Shown here: positions 1 through 6,490 of the stretch, in pieces
Layout of the letters: every line of letters begins with the position of its first letter
Position numbering within the stretch: the stretch's first letter is position 1
NCBI GenBank assembly: GCA_002361535.1
Contig: DETG01000001.1
Span: forward strand, 7,976 to 25,767
Direction: 5' to 3'
Length of the DNA stretch: 17,792 bases
Source: Prevotella sp. UBA3294
Lineage (GTDB): Bacteria; Bacteroidota; Bacteroidia; Bacteroidales; Bacteroidaceae
Position numbers and translations under genes: made by a program
Notes under the pieces: generated by a model
The model's input: the letters and a program-made list of their open reading frames with translations, nothing else
What the model was told of the DNA's origin: nothing
Databases searched by the model: none

Positions 1-440
1 TGACCGAGCAGCAGTGGGATGCCGTAATCGCCGTGAACCTGAAGAGCGCCTTCAATTTCATCCACGCTTGTGTTCCTTTGATGATGCGTCAGCGTGGTGG
101 TTCAATCATCAACATGGCGAGTGTTGTTGGTGTTCATGGCAATGCTGGTCAGGCCAACTACGCTGCCTCGAAGGCTGGTTTGATCGCCTTGGCTAAGAGT
201 ATTGCTCAGGAAATGGGTCCCAAGGGTATCCGTGCCAATGCCATTGCTCCAGGTTTTATCGAGACGGCAATGACAGCCCAGTTGCCCGATGCTGTACGTG
301 AGGAGTGGAAGAAGAAGATACCTCTGCGCCGTGGTGGTCAGGTGGAGGACATTGCCAACACGGCTGTCTATCTCGCCAGTGATCTTTCCAGCTATGTCAG
401 CGGTCAGGTCATACAGGTGGATGGTGGCATGAACATGTAG
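1..440 (+). CDS. fabG: 3-oxoacyl-[acyl-carrier-protein] reductase, C-terminal part (5' end outside window)
   Basis: This is the C-terminal ~145 residues of FabG, the NADPH-dependent short-chain dehydrogenase that reduces 3-oxoacyl-ACP in type II fatty-acid synthesis in the cytoplasm. The frame is already open at base 3, so the gene starts upstream; the GTG at 33 is an internal Val codon. The SDR active-site residues are visible: Asn in VNLKSAF, Ser in INMASVVG (codon 120-122), and Tyr and Lys in NYAASKAG (codons 159-161 and 171-173). The SDR C-terminal features PGFIETAMT and the ending SGQVIQVDGGMNM are typical of FabG, and the TAG stop is at 438-440. A 15-bp hairpin follows 42 bp later. FabG is preferred over other SDRs because SVVGVHGNAGQANYAASKAG is a close match to the known FabG signature. 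Confidence 0.95.
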   Translation, partial: TEQQWDAVIAVNLKSAFNFIHACVPLMMRQRGGSIINMASVVGVHGNAGQANYAASKAGLIALAKSIAQEMGPKGIRANAIAPGFIETAMTAQLPDAVREEWKKKIPLRRGGQVEDIANTAVYLASDLSSYVSGQVIQVDGGMNM

Positions 441-481
441 TCATCCCTTGTAACGTTAAAGAACGGTATCATATATTAATA

Positions 482-515
482 AAAGGTAGTTGTTTCGAAA
501 GAAATGACTACCTTT
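482..515 (+). terminator. Hairpin with GAAA tetraloop between fabG and the MutS-like gene
   Basis: Bases 482-496 pair with 501-515 to give a 15-bp stem: 9 Watson-Crick pairs, two G-T wobbles, then 4 more pairs, closed by a GAAA (GNRA-type) tetraloop at 497-500. The 3' arm ends in TTTG rather than a long T run, so it is at best a weak intrinsic terminator for fabG. The 3' arm contains a TACCTTTG -7-like element, so the structure may instead be regulatory. Confidence 0.45.
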
Positions 516-516
516 G
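509..516 (+). promoter_or_regulatory. Putative -7 element TACCTTTG for the MutS-like gene
   Basis: TACCTTTG matches the Bacteroidetes TAnnTTTG consensus. It ends only 7 bases before the ATG at 524, so a start site at the usual distance would give an almost leaderless mRNA. A TTG at 490-492 is the only -33-like triplet nearby, and its 16-bp spacing is shorter than the usual 19-21. The element lies inside the 3' arm of the 482-515 hairpin, so it could also be a chance match. Confidence 0.3.
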
Positions 517-523
517 CTGTGTC

Positions 524-2335
524 ATGGAAAGAAGAGGGTATTATAGTGAGAAGGTCTGCCTACTAACAGCTGACATCAAGCGGTTTCGTAAGCGGAACAC
601 AGCATTTGTCGTTTGTGAGCTTGCTGCGTTTATACTTTCGATAGCCAGTGTGGCTGTCTATGTGTCAACGGAGACAGGCTACACATTTTTATATTTAGCA
701 GGACTGCTGTTAGCTGGCTATGTGTTGATTCGGCAGCAGGATGTCAGGAACAGTCATCGGGTAGAGACCTTGGAGAACACCCGTAATGTCTATCTTCAAG
801 AACTGTCTTATCTTGACGGTGACTTTAGCCACTTCGATGATGGGGCAAAGTATATCAATTCGGGACATCCTTACACCTACGACATGGACGTCTTTGGACA
901 CGATTCGCTGTTTAACCGCATCAACCGTACAATAACCACAGGTGGAAGTGACGAACTGGCATCAACGTTAAGTTGTGGATTATTGCGGAGAGAGCGAATA
1001 CGGCAGTCTCGTGAGGCTATTGCAGAGTTGGCCATCAGGGAGGAATTGCGGACAAAGTTCTTGGCGCATGGACAGCAGGGGACCATTAACACGGCAGAGA
1101 TCCTTTCTGCTTTACATGGGATAGAAGGGAGAGAATACAAATTCCCTCTCTTGCCGTCTATCCTCGCTATCATTGCAACAGTCTCAGTATGGCTTGGAAT
1201 TGGGCTCGCTATCACAGGTCTCATCCCTGCCTCGATTGTGATGATCTGGCTATTCTTTCAGTTCGGTATCGTCTTTGTCACCAACAATGCTGCTTTCCGC
1301 GAAGCCACCAAGGTTGTCAACCGTATGCATAAGGAACTTCGCATCTATGTCGGTCTTATATCCATAATCGTCAAGTCGGATTTGAAGTCAGAGGAATGTC
1401 AGCAAATCATCCAAACGCTCACAGGGCAGTCGGCTTTAGAGTCGTTTACCCAGCTTGAGCACATCCTCGGTGGTTTGGATCGTCAGGGTAATCCTCTCTA
1501 CCGTTTCCTCTCCGATGCTTTCTTTTGCTACGATTACTGGCTGATACGTCGGTTTAGGCAATGGAAGGTAAGCTACCTGCCACGGATGGAAGATTGGATC
1601 AGTTGTGTAAGTCAGTTCGATGCTCTCGTTTCAATGGCCACATTCCGATATAATGAACCATCGGCGATTGATGCCGAAGTGATAGAAGCCAATGAGGTAG
1701 TCTATGATGCCGAAGGGCTGAGACATCCTTTCCTTGGCGAGAAAGCTGTGAGCAATGATTTCGCGATCTGCGACAGCCATTACTATATCATCACCGGTGC
1801 TAATATGGCAGGTAAGAGTACTTTCCTCCGTACTATCGGCGTGAACTATATCCTGGCGATGTGCGGCATGCCCGTCTTTGCCCAACGCATGAAAGTCTCC
1901 GTATTCTCGTTGTTCAGTAGCATGCGCACGACGGATGATCTGACACAGGGTATTTCCTATTTCAATGCCGAACTGCTACGGCTACAACAGTTGATCAGGC
2001 ATTGTCAGCAATATCCACATACGCTGATCATCCTCGATGAGATTCTCAAAGGAACAAATTCCTTGGATAAACTCAATGGTTCACGGCTATTCTTGGAGTC
2101 AATTCAGCATTTGCCCGTTACAGGCATCATTGCCACGCACGACCTCGAACTCTCGAAGATGGCAGATCAGTTCCCTCTTCGTTTCCACAACTACTGTTTC
2201 GAGATAGAACTCAGTGATCATGTCACCTACACCTACAAGATCACCCCGGGAGTTGCCCGTAACCAGAATGCCACCTTCCTGTTGAAAAATATCGTGCTGA
2301 AGGAAGAACTTTACAAAGTAAGCGAATCACCGTGA
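524..2335 (+). CDS. Membrane-associated MutS-family ATPase
   Basis: The 603-aa protein carries the MutS C-terminal ABC-type ATPase: Walker A GANMAGKST (residues ~425-433, Lys431), a signature-like stretch SSMRTTDDLTQGISYF, Walker B LIILDE (Asp505-Glu506), and the switch-His motif IIATHDLE. It lacks the N-terminal mismatch-recognition domain with its Phe-x-Glu motif and has no C-terminal Smr nuclease domain, so it is neither canonical MutS nor MutS2. Two hydrophobic pairs, at residues ~27-67 and ~208-250, look like membrane segments. Such membrane-type MutS homologues are common in Bacteroidetes and usually annotated only as 'MutS family DNA mismatch repair protein'; I know of no assigned role. 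The start at ATG 524 is the only Met near the N terminus. The last codons overlap a different-frame receptor-domain remnant. Confidence 0.9.
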   Translation: MERRGYYSEKVCLLTADIKRFRKRNTAFVVCELAAFILSIASVAVYVSTETGYTFLYLAGLLLAGYVLIRQQDVRNSHRVETLENTRNVYLQELSYLDGDFSHFDDGAKYINSGHPYTYDMDVFGHDSLFNRINRTITTGGSDELASTLSCGLLRRERIRQSREAIAELAIREELRTKFLAHGQQGTINTAEILSALHGIEGREYKFPLLPSILAIIATVSVWLGIGLAITGLIPASIVMIWLFFQFGIVFVTNNAAFREATKVVNRMHKELRIYVGLISIIVKSDLKSEECQQIIQTLTGQSALESFTQLEHILGGLDRQGNPLYRFLSDAFFCYDYWLIRRFRQWKVSYLPRMEDWISCVSQFDALVSMATFRYNEPSAIDAEVIEANEVVYDAEGLRHPFLGEKAVSNDFAICDSHYYIITGANMAGKSTFLRTIGVNYILAMCGMPVFAQRMKVSVFSLFSSMRTTDDLTQGISYFNAELLRLQQLIRHCQQYPHTLIILDEILKGTNSLDKLNGSRLFLESIQHLPVTGIIATHDLELSKMADQFPLRFHNYCFEIELSDHVTYTYKITPGVARNQNATFLLKNIVLKEELYKVSESP

Positions 2336-2534
2336 CCTGCCATTTCCATAACCTGCCGATGGCGGAGCCATTCGCGAAGTCATCGGCTTCTATCCCATGA
2401 AGGTAACCTACGATGATGACCGTATCTTTGTGGAGTGTACGCAGAAAGAGGAAACGAAGGTAATTATGATATCGGCAAGACAGCCCAGGAAGTCTATTTC
2501 ATTATTGTTTGATGGCGAAGAAGTAAAAGAGTAG
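2320..2534 (+). pseudogene. Frameshifted remnant of an STN-like (secretin/TonB short N-terminal) receptor domain
   Basis: In a frame different from the MutS-like gene, bases 2320-2367 read KRITVTCHFHNLPMAE. After a one-base shift at 2367, the next frame continues AIREVIGFYPMKVTYDDD and RIFVECTQKEETK, and stays open to a TAG at 2532-2534. One extra G (GAGGCC instead of GAGCC) would restore a continuous M-A-E-A-I-R-E-V. The combined peptide has the hydrophobic pattern of the STN/DUF4974-type domain found at the N terminus of Bacteroidetes TonB-dependent barrel proteins. There is no start codon or signal peptide, and the carboxypeptidase-regulatory-like domain that normally follows is missing. 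The first ~16 bp overlap the end of the MutS-like gene. I read this as a decayed gene end left by a deletion; the family call comes from memory of similar sequences. Confidence 0.42.
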
Positions 2535-2551
2535 ATATTGACGAAGTAAAA

Positions 2552-2601
2552 TGTCAGACAAATGTCAGGAAGATAATTCGTCTGTCAGACATAAGTGTCA
2601 G
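2552..2601 (+). promoter_or_regulatory. Cluster of TGTCAG repeats abutting the promoter (candidate operator)
   Basis: TGTCAG occurs at 2552-2557, 2563-2568, 2583-2588 and 2596-2601. The first and third copies extend to the imperfect palindrome TGTCAGACA, and each is followed by a second half-site, so the block is a doublet repeated about 31 bp apart. The last copy ends directly against the TACCTTTG element at 2602. The position suits a transcription-factor site for the downstream barrel gene, but I do not recognise the regulator. Confidence 0.35.
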
Positions 2602-2609
2602 TACCTTTG
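2602..2609 (+). promoter_or_regulatory. Putative -7 element TACCTTTG of the outer-membrane barrel gene
   Basis: TACCTTTG fits TAnnTTTG. A start site near 2615 would precede every candidate ATG of the barrel gene (2629, 2650, 2662, 2683). No clear TTTG lies 19-21 bp upstream (TTCG at 2577-2580 is the nearest in spacing), which fits an activator-dependent promoter. Confidence 0.45.
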
Positions 2610-2682
2610 CACATGCAAATGATAAGGCGTGAACGATTCCGCAAAAAGTATGTGTGCTATAATGATAAAACATCATATCAAA

Positions 2683-4749
2683 ATGAAAAGACTGATTCTA
2701 TTTTCAATGGTTTGCCTGATGACCACAGTAACACTGGCACAGAATGGGACTCCTGCTGCTGCAAACGACTCCGTGGGATGGAACACCATGGAAGGTGAGA
2801 AACTTAAGGAAATAATTGTACGAGGATCCAAGATCGTGCAACGGGTGGACGGACAGACCATCTATCCCACACGTCAGCAGTTGGAGAGTTCTACGAACGG
2901 CTACTCGCTATTGTCGAAACTCACGTTGCCCCATCTGCGCATTGACCCCGTGATGCATACCATTACGGCCCTCTCCAATGTCGGCAGTGTACAAGTACGC
3001 ATCAACGACATCGTTGCATCAAAAGAGGATTTGCTCGTGCTCGACATGAAAGCGGTGCAACATATTGATTATATCGACAATCCAGGAGTCAGATATGGTG
3101 AGGGGATAGCCTATGTCGTCAATATCATCGTAAAGAAACCTGTCAGTGGTTATGATCTTGGGGCAGACCTCACGAATACACTCACAGCCGTGAACGGTGA
3201 TGAGACTGTCTATGGAAAATTCAACGATGGAAAAAGCGAGTTTGGTGTGAACTACTCACTGAACTATCAAAACTTCAAGGGTATGGAATATGAAGAACAT
3301 GCGACATACGAACTGGAATCAGGAGAGCAACGAAACATTTTGCGCCAGCAGTTAGATGGGCAAGACAGGAGCCTCAGTCACAACATCCAACTCACCTATA
3401 GCCTGAGTGATTCGAACTACGTGTTCCAGTCGAAACTTTCAGGCCTACGCGACATTCAGCCCCACAGATCATGGACTAAGTTTGCGACCTATGAAGACCA
3501 TTACGCTTCTCGCACTTCGTCACCAGTGCTCGATCTTTACTTCCATCGCGATTTCAGACATCATCAGTCTCTGACAGCCAATGCAGTGGGAACATATATC
3601 CATACTGACAGCTATTCGGAGCACAACGAAGGCGGCAGCTATGCCTATAACGTGTCGGGCAAAACATATTCGCTCTGGACAGAGGCCATCTATGAAAACC
3701 GTCTGAAACCCTTCACGCTCTCTTTGGGTACTCAGTATGGACAAAAATATATTAATAATGTGTATTCGGGCGATGCCAATGCCAACAATTCTATGCGCTC
3801 ATCTATGCTTTACTTGTTCGGACAACTGAAAGGTCGTCTTGGCAAACTTGGCTGTCAGGGAGGACTTGGCGTAAGCACACGCTATTATCGTCAGGACGGA
3901 TGGAATGACCGTTTTCTGCTGTTTCGACCCAAACTGACGGTTTCCTATCCGTTGACCAATAACTTGAAGGCGAAATACGACTTTGAGGTATCTCAACATG
4001 TCTCGCAGATTGCCCTCGTCAGCGATGTCTCCATCAAGAAGAACACAATGGAGACGTTAGTGGGTAATCCTGAGATTTCTCCCAATTGCGTGACTTCGCA
4101 TGATTTCCGTCTGACCTATTCCACACCCAAAATTATGACAGAGCTGCAAGGTTATTGGCGACAGAATGCCAACTGCAACATGGAGAAATACACCCGTAAG
4201 GACGGACTTTTCTATCAGACACAGACCAATGCCGACAACGAATGCAGCTTCTTCTTTATCCAAAGCTACAACCGATGGGAGGCTATACCAGAGCATCTGT
4301 CTGTCACCCTCTATGGAGGCATCTACCGTTTCTTCAATTTCACAGATGACTATCGCCATACCTATACCACATTCAACGGCGGTGCCAGTATCGAAGCCTA
4401 TCTTGGCCAATGGACGCTGACTGCATACGCGGATAATGGCTGGAACTTTATGGAGGGCGAACATCGGGGACATCAGGCACCCGCATGGTATCTCACCGCT
4501 TCTTATCGCATGAAGCATCTCACCCTATCCCTCTATGCCCAGCATCCCTTCTGCGCTCATCCGCTCACCAACAAAACCGAGGTGCTTAACTGCTATATCC
4601 ACAAGGAGGTGTCGCAACATTGTCGTGACTTCGGCAATATGCTGACCCTTAACATGACGTGGAATCTCTCGTCTGGCCGAAAATATCGTGACATTCAGCG
4701 CACCATGAATCACCGGGATACAGAAACAGGAATATTACAAAGTAAATGA
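2683..4749 (+). CDS. Outer-membrane beta-barrel protein (TonB-dependent receptor-like, plug plus barrel)
   Basis: The protein is 688 aa from ATG 2683. That start places a clean signal peptide at the N terminus (MKRLILFSMVCLMTTVTLAQ); upstream in-frame ATGs at 2629, 2650 and 2662 would add up to 18 polar residues and cannot be excluded. After the signal come a plug-like domain (residues ~35-155: GSKIVQRVDGQTIYP, IDYIDNPGVRYGEG, VVNIIVKKP) and a long stretch of alternating aromatic/polar strands typical of the Bacteroidetes OMP_b-brl family. No TonB box is evident, and the carboxypeptidase-like or STN N-terminal domain of larger relatives is absent. A decayed STN-like piece lies just upstream, which may be a lost N terminus or an unrelated remnant. 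The ligand is unknown. The gene stands alone; the next gene is on the other strand 400 bp away. Confidence 0.86.
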   Translation: MKRLILFSMVCLMTTVTLAQNGTPAAANDSVGWNTMEGEKLKEIIVRGSKIVQRVDGQTIYPTRQQLESSTNGYSLLSKLTLPHLRIDPVMHTITALSNVGSVQVRINDIVASKEDLLVLDMKAVQHIDYIDNPGVRYGEGIAYVVNIIVKKPVSGYDLGADLTNTLTAVNGDETVYGKFNDGKSEFGVNYSLNYQNFKGMEYEEHATYELESGEQRNILRQQLDGQDRSLSHNIQLTYSLSDSNYVFQSKLSGLRDIQPHRSWTKFATYEDHYASRTSSPVLDLYFHRDFRHHQSLTANAVGTYIHTDSYSEHNEGGSYAYNVSGKTYSLWTEAIYENRLKPFTLSLGTQYGQKYINNVYSGDANANNSMRSSMLYLFGQLKGRLGKLGCQGGLGVSTRYYRQDGWNDRFLLFRPKLTVSYPLTNNLKAKYDFEVSQHVSQIALVSDVSIKKNTMETLVGNPEISPNCVTSHDFRLTYSTPKIMTELQGYWRQNANCNMEKYTRKDGLFYQTQTNADNECSFFFIQSYNRWEAIPEHLSVTLYGGIYRFFNFTDDYRHTYTTFNGGASIEAYLGQWTLTAYADNGWNFMEGEHRGHQAPAWYLTASYRMKHLTLSLYAQHPFCAHPLTNKTEVLNCYIHKEVSQHCRDFGNMLTLNMTWNLSSGRKYRDIQRTMNHRDTETGILQSK

Positions 4750-5153
4750 GTTTAGCAAAACAGGTGTAATATCTCGAAGATAGAAAACGGTGTCATTATC
4801 CCCAGAGTGGTGTTTTTTAAAGTATCATTGCTGCCCTCGGAATGAGGGTAGAAGTATCAAAAAAACCTTAACGGGTGCAAAGAAACATATTTGTTGTGAA
4901 TAATATATCAGTTTCAAAAAGATTAATTATCTTTGCAAACAGGATGCGACTTTGGTCGTCCGATTGAAGAAGATGATTATTTGATTTAGATAATGCAGCT
5001 TGTTATGTCTGTTTTCTTTATAGCCAAAAGTAGGCTTCATGAGCATCTTTAGATCAGGACTTGGAATCATCTACGGTATATAATCCATAAATAGAAAATT
5101 AACAGCAATGACTATAGATAATGAATGTTATTCTATTAATTGCAGCCGTCTTC
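4750..5153. other. AT-rich intergenic stretch without a supported gene
   Basis: No convincing coding region. Contents: a stem of 8 pairs (4831-4838 with 4844-4851, loop GGAAT, one G-T pair) inside an outer T-run/A-run pairing (about 4809-4818 with 4859-4867), which could act as a terminator for the barrel gene; a TATCTTTG -7-like match at 4928-4935 with no -33 element and no ORF behind it; and a 47-codon minus-strand ORF (4927-5070) with no promoter. The stretch separates the barrel gene from the end of the minus-strand three-gene module. Confidence 0.5.
4809..4867 (+). terminator. Candidate terminator hairpin downstream of the barrel gene
   Basis: CTGCCCTC (4831-4838) pairs with GAGGGTAG (4844-4851) around a GGAAT loop. 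GGTGTTTTTT (4809-4818) can pair with the seven A residues and CC at 4859-4867, giving an outer stem. No T run follows on the plus strand, whereas on the minus strand the A run reads as T residues. It may therefore serve the minus-strand module, but it is about 290 bp past that module's stop. Confidence 0.3.
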
Positions 5154-5381
5154 TTATTGTACTGTTGGGAAATGATTCATCAACTCATACAGATATGCAG
5201 GGCTTTGCACATAGAGTTCGCCCTCCTCGTCCTGCAGCGCTGTCATGAGCGGTGAATTATAGACGCGCTCCATGGCCTGCTCAATGGAGCAGCCGGTATC
5301 TTCTATTACGTACTTCACCAACTCGCTCAGAGCATAATCGGTGAGGTAAGTGGCTATCTGGTGGTGGTTGGGATGGTTCAT
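5154..5381 (-). CDS. Small protein, third gene of the DUF3990 module
   Basis: This 75-aa acidic protein is the distal gene of a three-gene minus-strand operon. Its ATG (5381-5379) overlaps the stop of the DUF3990 gene in an ATGA, implying translational coupling. Visible features are a helical N-terminal half (ATYLTDYALSELVKYVIEDTG) and a C-terminal half with SIEQAMERVYNSPLMTALQDEEGELY and QSPAYLYELM. The pattern 'x-x-A-x-x-x-V-Y-N-S ... E-x-E-L-Y-V-Q-S-P-A-Y' is one I associate with small unnamed partners encoded beside DUF3990 proteins. There is no signal peptide or DNA-binding motif that I can recognise. A role as antitoxin or accessory subunit is inferred only from size, acidity and linkage. 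Confidence 0.75.
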   Translation of the reverse strand: MNHPNHHQIATYLTDYALSELVKYVIEDTGCSIEQAMERVYNSPLMTALQDEEGELYVQSPAYLYELMNHFPTVQ

Positions 5382-5866
5382 AGAGCTTCGACGTTTGTTT
5401 TGCGGAGGAAGCGCAGGGCCTGTTCCGTTCCGAAATAATATTGCTGGTCGAGGTATCTGTCCTGAAGCTGGGCTGCAGCCTGTTCAGGCGTGTAGATGCC
5501 CTCACGAAAGTTTGTGAGCTGGAGCACAACGCCGTCGTCGGCTATCGGACCGATGACAATATCGTAGTCGTGAATGGGGGCTATGGTCTTTCTGTCGCGG
5601 TTGGCATCCACGAATACAAGCCATTCCACGCAGGCCTTCTCGGGGAACATCTTCACTTTCAGGCCAGAGCGCAGGGCCGTGTCGTCCATCTCGTAGGTAA
5701 TCAGCGTTGCGGTGCCTCCGAAGAGCCGTGCCTTCTTTTGTGCCATGCGGATGGCGGTTGTTCTGTCGGGCGTAAGGTAAAAGCCCTTGCCGAAGTCCTT
5801 GTGGCGCAGGCCTCGGGTGAGGTCTATCGCGTTGATGTCTGCATTGGTGCCGTGATAGAGTGTCAT
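5378..5866 (-). CDS. DUF3990 protein, ADP-ribosyltransferase fold (putative toxin/effector)
   Basis: The 162-aa protein begins MTLYHGTNADI and continues with HKDFGKGFYLTPD. These match the first two ADP-ribosyltransferase motifs of the His-Tyr-Glu type: His5 for NAD binding and Tyr30 after a DFGKGFY strand. Later segments YDIVIGPIADDGV (101-113) and DQQYYFGTEQALRFL (140-154) are typical of DUF3990, which belongs to the ADP-ribosyl clan. The third catalytic residue is uncertain: Glu81 (VEWLVF), Gln142 or Glu148 are candidates. There is no signal peptide, so it should act in the cytoplasm. It overlaps its upstream and downstream partners by 4 nt each. Length is normal and there is no frameshift. 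Its substrate is unknown; a self-targeting toxin is an inference from the operon form, and a housekeeping modification enzyme is possible. Confidence 0.87.
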   Translation of the reverse strand: MTLYHGTNADINAIDLTRGLRHKDFGKGFYLTPDRTTAIRMAQKKARLFGGTATLITYEMDDTALRSGLKVKMFPEKACVEWLVFVDANRDRKTIAPIHDYDIVIGPIADDGVVLQLTNFREGIYTPEQAAAQLQDRYLDQQYYFGTEQALRFLRKTNVEAL

Positions 5867-6078
5867 GCCAGTGCCCCTCCATTCTTTTGACAGACTATAA
5901 GCAGGTCGTCGACGGTCTCGTCCATCGACTGCAAGTGCTCCACGTCGTAGAACTCAATCAGAAACGCCAATCCCTTGTGTTTGTGCAGATAGCGGAACGC
6001 CGCTTGCCGAGTCATGGAGAAGCGCTGACCAAAGGCGTTGATACACGCCGTCAAGAATGGAATCTCGTACTTACTCAT
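5863..6078 (-). CDS. DUF3791-like small protein, first gene of the DUF3990 module
   Basis: The protein is 71 aa from ATG 6078 (MSKYEIPFLTACINAFG). The frame is open to an ATG at 6117, but the minus-strand -7 element at 6115-6122 would place the transcript start near 6108, inside that extension, so 6078 is preferred. The body matches the small DUF3791 pattern: an N-terminal helix, then MTRQAAFRYLHKHKGLAFLIEFYD and VEHLQSMDETVDDLL. DUF3791 proteins of 60-75 aa are commonly found next to DUF3990 genes. Its stop overlaps the DUF3990 start in an ATGA. Being promoter-proximal and small suits an antitoxin-like partner, but no binding or neutralising activity can be seen in the sequence. Confidence 0.78.
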   Translation of the reverse strand: MSKYEIPFLTACINAFGQRFSMTRQAAFRYLHKHKGLAFLIEFYDVEHLQSMDETVDDLLIVCQKNGGALA

Positions 6079-6114
6079 CTGTCGTTTGTTTAATAATAGG
6101 TGTACTCTCGGATG

Positions 6115-6122
6115 CAAAGATA
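6115..6122 (-). promoter_or_regulatory. Putative -7 element of the DUF3791-DUF3990 operon
   Basis: On the minus strand this reads TATCTTTG, an exact TAnnTTTG match, 37 bases before the ATG at 6078. No TTTG lies at the usual 19-21-bp spacing. It forms one arm of an 11-bp inverted repeat (6115-6125 and 6140-6150) whose other arm is the same element in the plus orientation. Confidence 0.5.
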
Positions 6123-6142
6123 CGAAACTTTTGCCAATCTCG

Positions 6143-6150
6143 TATCTTTG
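6143..6150 (+). promoter_or_regulatory. Divergent -7 element TATCTTTG facing the small ORF
   Basis: This exact TAnnTTTG match on the plus strand is the mirror of the minus-strand element at 6115-6122. The two point away from each other with 20 bp between them, so both cannot be occupied easily at once. Downstream are a leader hairpin (6211-6256) and a 49-codon ORF (6260). There is no clear -33 element. Confidence 0.38.
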
Positions 6151-6210
6151 GGGCGTTAAATCTTACGAAAGTGAGCGCGGGGAGTATCGTTTACCTTTTT
6201 TCTGTGCAGT

Positions 6211-6256
6211 CTTTTCCTCGTTTGGCGGACCATACAGATAGAAACCAAACGAAAAG
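6211..6256 (+). promoter_or_regulatory. Leader hairpin immediately before the 49-aa ORF
   Basis: CGTTTGG (6219-6225) pairs with CCAAACG (6245-6251), and CTTTT (6211-6215) with AAAAG (6252-6256). This gives 12 pairs with a 3-nt bulge and a 19-nt loop, ending 3 nt before the ATG at 6260. It could limit ribosome access to that start; no ligand-binding class is recognisable. Confidence 0.25.
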
Positions 6257-6259
6257 AAT

Positions 6260-6409
6260 ATGTACGCATCGAAGGGTTACGCTTACAACGGACTACTCTA
6301 TCTGAACAATATGATGCGGCCACAGCACAAGCGGCTGAACGACGAAGCCATCAAGGGCATTTCCATGGGAGAAAGTTTCGAAATGCTTAGAAACACCCCA
6401 GAATTGTAA
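6260..6409 (+). CDS. Possible 49-aa protein, unrecognised
   Basis: The ORF runs from ATG 6260 to TAA 6407-6409 and encodes a basic/neutral 49-aa peptide beginning MYASKGYAYNGLLYLNNMM, with RLNDEAIKGISMGESFEML in its second half. Its composition is protein-like and richer in G+C than the AT-rich DNA that follows, and a -7 element (6143-6150) lies upstream. I do not recognise a family. It could be a real small gene divergent from the DUF3990 operon, the truncated 5' end of a lost gene, or a chance ORF. There is no signal peptide, membrane segment or nucleic-acid-binding motif. Confidence 0.3.
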   Translation: MYASKGYAYNGLLYLNNMMRPQHKRLNDEAIKGISMGESFEMLRNTPEL

Positions 6410-6490
6410 GGAAAAAGTACCAAAATTTAACACTTTATTTTGATGGATTTGAGAGAAAATGGGAGTATGTAAAGGAGATGTTTTCCGCAA

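Noticed and set aside
4928..4935. TATCTTTG promoter-like match on the plus strand
   Set aside because: No -33 element at the right spacing and no plus-strand gene downstream before the convergent minus-strand module.
4927..5070. 47-codon minus-strand ORF in the intergenic stretch
   Set aside because: No promoter or start signal, unrecognised sequence and AT-rich surroundings. Kept only as a note because its composition is not obviously random.
5441..5890. 149-codon plus-strand ORF opposite the DUF3990 gene
   Set aside because: It lies wholly antisense to a gene with clear family motifs and overlapping partners, has no promoter, and its translation shows no recognisable domain.
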